Origin: Sphaerochaetaceae bacterium
GTDB taxonomy: Bacteria > Spirochaetota > Spirochaetia > Sphaerochaetales > Sphaerochaetaceae
Direction of reading: 5' to 3'
NCBI GenBank assembly: GCA_016302165.1
Contig: JAEDOD010000067.1
Span: 1 to 9,902 of the forward strand
Length of the DNA: 9,902 bases
The position numbers and the translations under genes are program-made. Every line of letters starts with the position of its first letter. The stretch's first letter is position 1. Shown here piece after piece: positions 6,019 through 9,902 of the stretch. The notes under the pieces are model-generated. The model was not told the DNA's origin. It did not search any database and was given only the letters and a program-made list of their open reading frames with translations.

Positions 6019-7307
6019 GCTCTAATGATAATCCACCTCTTGAAGAAAGATAAATAGGAACCAAGGAGAATATAAAGGATCACTATAGCCAATATTGGCC
6101 AATATAATGAAAGGTCCCTCTGCTCCAGCCTGAAGCTTTCAATAGGTAATGATACTATCCTTTCATATATTAAATTTATTATTACATCTAGTTTCGGAAT
6201 GAAAATCTGTAGACATACCATTAAAAACAGTGTTTCCACTATGATTGTCCCAGGGATGGAAAGAAGAATGGCAACAGGAGTCCAAAGAGAGAATAGCTTT
6301 AGAGAGAAGGGTACGGAAGTGGCCAGGGCTGATGCAGAAACAATAAAGGGAAGAAGAGCATTCTTCTCCTTCACTTCTCCAACCATAAGGATTCCAGAGA
6401 GTGAAACAAAACCAAGCATTGCTCCGTAGTCCCGAGAGCAGGATGGAAAGAACATAAGGAGCAGAGGAAAGGATAGAGAAAAGCCCCAGCTGGTGCCAAA
6501 GAAGGAGGAGAGGATAAGAAATAATAGGGCCCTGGTCAGGGAGGAAGTAAATCCATTTATGTAAACAAACAGGAATAGAATAATGAAAAGGACCATCTTT
6601 CCGCCTTTCTCTCCCAGCATTTTTCTCAGTATTCCTCCTAAAAAAAGGGAAATGAAGCCTAGATGCATTCCCGATAAGGCAAAGAGATGGCTTAGGCCAA
6701 GGCTCTTCATCTGGTCCTGCAGCTCTGTGTTGCCGTCCAATGTGGATCCGGAGAAAAGAAGGGAAGCGACTCTGCTTCTGCCGTCAGAAGAGAGGGAACG
6801 GAGAAAAAGTGAGAGTATGCGCCGTCGTCCTCTTCCCCATGGGCTCCGCTCCCTGACCATTGTACCTCTGGCAAGAAAATATCCATCCATTCCTGTCCCG
6901 GAGAGAAGAACGCTGTCTCCAAAGTCTTCGTCTCCGACAAGAGATATGACGAAGAGCATACCCTTGGCTTCCGTCCAGTTTCCCTTTCCATCTCCCATTG
7001 CTTCCACTTCCAAAGTATACCCAAGGGAGGAGGAACCTCTTCTTTTTGGATTGGATATCACTTTACCGCTTAGATAGGAGGGAGAGGAAAAGGGAATGCA
7101 TTGGCCATTTTCTGTTATGGCATAGGCTGAGGTGAATACAGAGAAGGATAGGATCAAAATAAGAATAAAGGAGGAAAGCTCCCCCTTACTGTTTCTATGG
7201 ACAATAAAAGACGCAATAATGAATAAAGGAAGTATAATTGAAACTATGGATTTAGGTATAAGTCCAACAGCCCAACCATAGAAAAGTAAGGGAATCGCTT
7301 TCTCCAC
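5949..7307 (-). CDS. comEC: ComEC/Rec2-type competence membrane protein (short form)
   Basis: This 452-residue multipass membrane protein matches the Competence domain of ComEC/Rec2, the channel through which single-stranded DNA enters the cytoplasm in transformable bacteria. Residues 1-62 contain hydrophobic segments, and 80-155 form a soluble region like the ComEC N-terminal (DUF4131/OB-like) domain. The family motif HLFALSGMHLG is at 207-217 and SLTRALLF at 256-263, followed by several membrane segments to about 420. The C-terminal metallo-beta-lactamase-like domain of full ComEC (usually 700-800 residues) is absent, and the next gene does not supply it. The start is GTG at 7307, without a Shine-Dalgarno site, 33 nt after the gph stop. 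The last 23 codons overlap rsmA. No other competence gene is in view, so a role in DNA uptake is family knowledge only. Confidence 0.85.
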   Translation of the reverse strand: MEKAIPLLFYGWAVGLIPKSIVSIILPLFIIASFIVHRNSKGELSSFILILILSFSVFTSAYAITENGQCIPFSSPSYLSGKVISNPKRRGSSSLGYTLEVEAMGDGKGNWTEAKGMLFVISLVGDEDFGDSVLLSGTGMDGYFLARGTMVRERSPWGRGRRRILSLFLRSLSSDGRSRVASLLFSGSTLDGNTELQDQMKSLGLSHLFALSGMHLGFISLFLGGILRKMLGEKGGKMVLFIILFLFVYINGFTSSLTRALLFLILSSFFGTSWGFSLSFPLLLMFFPSCSRDYGAMLGFVSLSGILMVGEVKEKNALLPFIVSASALATSVPFSLKLFSLWTPVAILLSIPGTIIVETLFLMVCLQIFIPKLDVIINLIYERIVSLPIESFRLEQRDLSLYWPILAIVILYILLGSYLSFFKRWIIIRACGISTTTALKKSKGSSPKRALP

Positions 7308-7340
7308 ATAAATAAGAACGCTATTTTTTCAAAAAATGAC

Positions 7341-8018
7341 TTAGTTTTTTAGAAAATTTCTGAAAATTTCCTCTTTCAAAGCCTCGACAGAAGATAAAGT
7401 ACCGCTTATTCCTTTGGCTTCCAGCTCTTTTCTAGTTCTGAAGCCATAGTCGACAATGATACCCTTCACTCCAGCATTCTCAGATAGCTCATAGTCCACT
7501 TCGCTGTCTCCCACGTAGATCACTTCACTTCTATCTGCACCAACCGTTTCCATAGCCCCATACAGGCTCTCGGGATTAGGCTTTAAGGGAAACCTGTCAC
7601 TTTGCCCCATGACAAAAGAAAAAGGAATATCAGGAAGAATGTCCTTCACTATCCTCTTTACCAGCTCATCGCTTTTATTGGATAGGATTCCAATCTTTAC
7701 GCCTTCTTGAAGAATTGCTTTCAAAAGCTCTGGGATTCCGCTGTAGGGCACAGTATGGGTTGAAGGATGACGGCGATAGGCGCTCATCATTAGATCCACC
7801 ATCAGCGGAAGGTCACTATCATCCACCTTGACCCCACTTTCCGTTACAGCACGGAGTAAGGCGTTTCTCAAGCCACGACCCACATACTCTCTCATGGTGT
7901 TTCTGTCTAAAGCAGGAATCTCCCAGGCAGAAAGGGCGTAGTTTACAGCTCCCCTGATATCATCGAGAGTATCAAGAAGAGTACCATCCAGATCAAATGC
8001 AACAAGTCTGATAGCCAT
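7341..8018 (-). CDS. gph: HAD-family phosphatase, phosphoglycolate phosphatase-like
   Basis: The 225-residue cytosolic hydrolase has all four HAD motifs: I, FDLDGTLLDT with Asp9 and Asp11; II, ILSNKSD with Ser113; III, Lys146 in LKPNPE; IV, VGDSEVDYE with Asp171 and Asp175. A helical cap (about 15-85) follows motif I, as in the Gph/PGP subgroup, which removes phosphate from phosphoglycolate, pyrophosphate or related small substrates. The exact substrate is not determined. I place the start at ATG 8018 (MAIRLVAFDLDG), the usual family N-terminus. An in-frame ATG at 8036 would lie within the predicted promoter and before the predicted transcription start. It leads the gph-comEC-rsmA group and diverges from rlmI. 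Confidence 0.85.
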   Translation of the reverse strand: MAIRLVAFDLDGTLLDTLDDIRGAVNYALSAWEIPALDRNTMREYVGRGLRNALLRAVTESGVKVDDSDLPLMVDLMMSAYRRHPSTHTVPYSGIPELLKAILQEGVKIGILSNKSDELVKRIVKDILPDIPFSFVMGQSDRFPLKPNPESLYGAMETVGADRSEVIYVGDSEVDYELSENAGVKGIIVDYGFRTRKELEAKGISGTLSSVEALKEEIFRNFLKN

Positions 8019-8025
8019 GGCCCAT

Positions 8026-8054
8026 ATTATATACATAAGCTGAGGCAGTGGGAA
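8026..8054 (-). promoter_or_regulatory. Predicted leaderless promoter of gph-comEC-rsmA
   Basis: On the minus strand, TTCCCA (8054-8049, 4 of 6) and a perfect TATAAT (8031-8026) are 17 nt apart. TATAAT ends 7 nt before the ATG at 8018, so the A of the ATG is a plausible +1. No Shine-Dalgarno site precedes either candidate ATG. Confidence 0.55.
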
Positions 8055-8055
8055 C

Positions 8056-8085
8056 TTGTGCAGAAAGCCTCTGTTGCCTTATCCT
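8056..8085 (+). promoter_or_regulatory. Weak predicted leaderless promoter of rlmI
   Basis: TTGTGC (8056-8061) and TATCCT (8080-8085) are 18 nt apart, with TATCCT 6 nt before the ATG at 8092. The -35 is poor (3 of 6). The main support is that TTATCCTTTTCC at 8079-8090 is identical, at the same distance from the ATG, to the sequence before tyrA. Confidence 0.35.
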
Positions 8086-8091
8086 TTTCCT

Positions 8092-9153
8092 ATGTATTCA
8101 ATAAGGATTCAAAAGGGAAAGGAAAAGCAGCTGGAGAAGCACCATCCTTGGGTATTCTCAGGTGCCATCGATATAGTAAAGCCTAGCTTCACGGAGGCTG
8201 ACTGGGCAGATGTGTATAACAGTGAAGGAGCCTTCATTGCCAAGGGCTGGTATGACGAGAAATCCCACATACTTCTCCATCTCCTTTCATGGAATAGCGA
8301 CGAGTGTATGGATGAGGAGTTTGTATCAAATCTTGTGAGGAAGGCTGTCCTTAGAAGAAGAGACTTCTTCTCTTCACCAGACACCACCTGCTTCCGTCTT
8401 ATCCATGGAGAAGCAGACTTCATTCCAGGCTTGGCTGCAGACTGCTATGGCCGAGAAATCAGAGTAATTCTTTCCTCCCGGTTTTCAGCCCATTTTCTTC
8501 CGGTAATAATTGAAGCGCTGGAAGAGATGGTCCACCCGGAGCGGATCCAGGTCACAACAGACCCATTCTACGCTTCTTCAGAAGGAATCGGAGACAGAGT
8601 CAGATACTTTGTTTCAGGAAAGGAGCAGAAGGAAAGTCCAACTAAAGAGAACACTCTCTTCATGGAAAGCGGCCTATGGTATGAAGCCGCTCCAGGAAAG
8701 GGACAGAAGTCTGGATTCTACTGCGACCAGAGAGAGAACAGGAATATTGTTGAGAAATATGCAAAGGGCAAGACAGTACTGGATGTATGCTGCTATACAG
8801 GAGCCTTCACTCTACACGCCTTAAGAGGAGGAGCGGAAAGCGTAAAGAGCATAGACTCCTCAGAGTCTGCACTGAGGCACCTGCTGTATCAGATACACCT
8901 GAATGAGAACAAGGGAACTCTTCCTCCTCTCTCCAGGGAGAAGGTCACCACAGAGAATGACGACTGCTTTGAGGCCATAAGGAAAGTGGAGGAGAATAAG
9001 TATGACATGATTATTCTGGATCCTCCCAAGCTTGCCCAGACTAAGGGAAAGCTAGAGAACGCAACCAAGGCATACAAGGACCTAAATAGAGTGGCCATGA
9101 TGAAGATAAAGGACGGAGGAATCATCGCCACTTTCTCCTCTATGGAGCCATGA
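8092..9153 (+). CDS. rlmI: 23S rRNA (cytosine-C5) methyltransferase RlmI-like, frame broken near 3' end
   Basis: The 353 residues in this frame match the RlmI/YccW class I SAM methyltransferases, which methylate a 23S rRNA cytosine (C1962 in E. coli). An N-terminal PUA domain covers about 3-75, including HHPWVFSGAI at 17-26. SAM-domain motifs follow: KSGFYCDQRENR at 206-217, VLDVCCYTGAF at 229-239, ILDPPKLA at 308-315, AYKDLNR at 327-333 and GGIIATFSS at 342-350. Relatives continue with Cys and about 55 more residues; here the frame ends MEP-stop. The missing part lies in the next frame, so a 1-nt deletion at 9139-9140 is inferred. Adding one G there would give TFSCYGAMT. ATG 8092 is chosen because MYSIRIQKGKEKQLEKHHPW matches the family start; a TTG at 8056 is in frame but less likely. 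It diverges from gph. Confidence 0.85.
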   Translation: MYSIRIQKGKEKQLEKHHPWVFSGAIDIVKPSFTEADWADVYNSEGAFIAKGWYDEKSHILLHLLSWNSDECMDEEFVSNLVRKAVLRRRDFFSSPDTTCFRLIHGEADFIPGLAADCYGREIRVILSSRFSAHFLPVIIEALEEMVHPERIQVTTDPFYASSEGIGDRVRYFVSGKEQKESPTKENTLFMESGLWYEAAPGKGQKSGFYCDQRENRNIVEKYAKGKTVLDVCCYTGAFTLHALRGGAESVKSIDSSESALRHLLYQIHLNENKGTLPPLSREKVTTENDDCFEAIRKVEENKYDMIILDPPKLAQTKGKLENATKAYKDLNRVAMMKIKDGGIIATFSSMEP

Positions 9154-9314
9154 CCAGAGAAAACTTCCTCCTGACCTTAAGCTGGGCTGCCAGCGATGCA
9201 GGCGTTGAGATCCAGGTTCTGGAGACCCTTTCCCAAAGCCCTGACCATCCCCAGCGTCTTTCATTTCCTGAAAGCCAGTATCTCAAGGGTTTTGTGTTGA
9301 GGGTCATAAAGTGA
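9150..9314 (+). CDS. rlmI: Out-of-frame C-terminal piece of RlmI
   Basis: This 54-residue frame begins MTRENFLLTL and ends YLKGFVLRVIK. It aligns by eye with the C-terminus of E. coli RlmI (LMTSDLF... through DHP... to YLKGFACRV), including SPDHP and the YLKGF near-terminal motif. It is in the -1 frame relative to the upstream part. Its ATG overlaps the upstream TGA as ATGA, so it could be translated by termination-reinitiation as a separate peptide, but simple mutational or sequencing frameshift is more likely. The preceding codons 9141-9149 read Tyr-Gly-Ala and also fit the family. The piece ends 2 nt before a strong terminator. Confidence 0.75.
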   Translation: MTRENFLLTLSWAASDAGVEIQVLETLSQSPDHPQRLSFPESQYLKGFVLRVIK

Positions 9315-9316
9315 GG

Positions 9317-9342
9317 AAATCCCGGGTCGCCCCGGGATTTTT
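9317..9342 (+). terminator. Rho-independent terminator after rlmI
   Basis: AAATCCCGGG (9317-9326) and CCCGGGATTT (9331-9340) form a perfect 10-bp stem with a 4-nt loop, followed by T to 9342 and a further T-rich stretch. It starts 2 nt after the TGA of the C-terminal RlmI piece, which supports that piece belonging to the same gene. Confidence 0.9.
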
Positions 9343-9571
9343 CCTTTATTACTGATTCCTATCCTTATCAGGTTCTTCTTAGGCATCGAAGACAGACAAT
9401 AAGAAGTAACTTTCCATAGCTTCCTGAATCAAGCTAGATACTCGGGAATACAACACCAGGCTTGGAACATCGGCACATGCAATCAAGGAGATCATTTTTC
9501 AAACAAAGGCCTTGCTAACCCAGCGGTATGATGACTGGATATCAATGCACTCATTCATACCATTACCTTTT
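9343..9571. other. Intergenic stretch between rlmI and the right-edge gene
   Basis: About 230 nt downstream of two convergent genes. A 38-codon minus-strand frame (ATG 9495 to TAA 9379) encodes a fairly hydrophobic peptide beginning MISLIACADVP; no Shine-Dalgarno site or family is recognised. A 7-bp inverted repeat, CTTCTTA/TAAGAAG (9375-9381 with 9402-9408), has no T-run. Nothing else is identified. Confidence 0.4.
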
Positions 9572-9902
9572 CTACACAATCAGTAATTCATTTTCCTGCT
9601 CAATATATCTGCAGAAGATAAATATACCGCAAATGATTTCCGGGACAAAACCGCACAAATCTTCCACAATCCATCCTCCTGCAATACCATTGTGCATAAT
9701 ACGAAGAACCTCTGAATTGCTGGTGTTTAACAGAGAATAATTCTGGCTATTGTGCATGGTCAAAAGATATTCCTTGCCGTTCACAACAATATTGGCATGG
9801 TCAACTCTTGGCATTCTGCAAATTGGCCATCCCACCACATCGGGATTATCACCATCTGCATATCCGGGGCGAGCAGAACCGACTAACTGATTTTCGTTGT
9901 CG
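9572..9902 (-). CDS. Unrecognised protein, C-terminal part (cut by right edge)
   Basis: A minus-strand frame is open from the right edge to TAG at 9574-9572, giving 109 visible residues and no N-terminus. It runs without a stop through the whole available sequence, and its composition is protein-like. The middle looks beta-rich, with short strands (ANIVVNGKEYLLTMH, NYSLLNT, EVLRIMHNG, GWIVED). It is followed by a hydrophobic segment at 84-97 (GFVPEIICGIFIFC) and an acidic tail (RYIEQENELLIV). This outline faintly recalls tubby-like/LURP-one-type folds, where beta strands pack round a hydrophobic C-terminal helix, but I cannot assign it. Cys and Asn are frequent and codons are more AT-rich than in rsmA or mtaB. 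No terminator is seen after its stop. Confidence 0.6.
   Translation of the reverse strand, partial: DNENQLVGSARPGYADGDNPDVVGWPICRMPRVDHANIVVNGKEYLLTMHNSQNYSLLNTSNSEVLRIMHNGIAGGWIVEDLCGFVPEIICGIFIFCRYIEQENELLIV

Noticed and set aside
6583..7077. A 164-codon plus-strand frame inside comEC.
   Set aside because: The product is low-complexity, rich in Pro, Arg and Ser, as expected antisense to a hydrophobic membrane protein. The minus strand has the ComEC motifs.
7321..7375. A/T-rich runs between gph and comEC (for example ATTTTTTCAAAAAAT) as a terminator.
   Set aside because: The symmetry is A/T only with almost no GC stem, so it would not form a stable terminator. The 33-nt spacing also fits an operon.
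8056..8091. TTG start that would add 12 residues to the RlmI-like protein.
   Set aside because: The family N-terminus aligns with the ATG at 8092. The TTG has no Shine-Dalgarno site and coincides with the putative -35 element.
9130..9145. Programmed -1 frameshift site in rlmI.
   Set aside because: No X-XXY-YYZ heptamer is present in the zero frame, and a -1 slip would give TFSLYGAM, without the conserved Cys. A base deletion explains the break better.
9528..9740. A 70-codon plus-strand frame near the right edge.
   Set aside because: It opposes the longer minus-strand frame that runs off the edge. It has no ribosome site, and its composition looks like a shadow.

Overview
The window is a compact, gene-dense stretch of bacterial chromosome, almost all of it conserved housekeeping genes. 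There is no sign of phage, transposon, CRISPR, rRNA or tRNA. Gene content, moderate GC, the N-terminal sequence of RsmA and the stand-alone PduL fit a spirochaete, perhaps a gut-type Sphaerochaetaceae relative. That placement is inference from general resemblance, not from a search.

Layout, left to right. The tail of an unidentified gene ends at 46, followed by a rho-independent terminator (about 85-120). A serine O-acetyltransferase of the EpsC/CysE type (264-1145, +) converges on, and overlaps by 23 bp, a two-gene minus-strand operon: tyrA (prephenate dehydrogenase, 3137-2403) followed by mtaB (tRNA t6A37 methylthiotransferase, 2406-1123), joined by a GTGA overlap. Divergent from tyrA is pduL (phosphate acyltransferase, 3317-3895, +), with a good promoter, a clear Shine-Dalgarno site and its own terminator. 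After an AT-rich gap of about 340 nt comes a membrane-anchored alpha/beta hydrolase (4284-5135, +). It converges on a minus-strand group: gph-like HAD phosphatase (8018-7341), a short ComEC/Rec2 (7307-5949) and rsmA (6018-5146). Divergent from gph is an RlmI-type 23S rRNA methyltransferase (8092-9153, +). Its reading frame is broken near the 3' end and continues in another frame to 9314, followed by a strong terminator (9317-9342). A last gene, cut by the right edge, lies on the minus strand (9902-9572) and is not recognised.

The genes do not form one pathway. They cover cysteine and tyrosine synthesis, acyl-phosphate metabolism, tRNA and rRNA modification (MtaB, RsmA, RlmI), DNA uptake (ComEC) and phosphatase functions.

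Two observations stand out. First, the genes that open transcription units (tyrA, the hydrolase, gph, rlmI and possibly cysE) lack a Shine-Dalgarno site and instead carry a TATNNT hexamer 6-7 nt before the ATG. Several also have a -35-like hexamer 17-18 nt further upstream. This predicts leaderless mRNAs. The tyrA and rlmI starts even share an identical 12-mer at the same distance from the ATG. Second, rlmI carries a single-base deletion that falls in the codon for the conserved Cys of its TFSC motif, with an ATGA stop/start overlap just downstream. I found no convincing novel multi-gene system.
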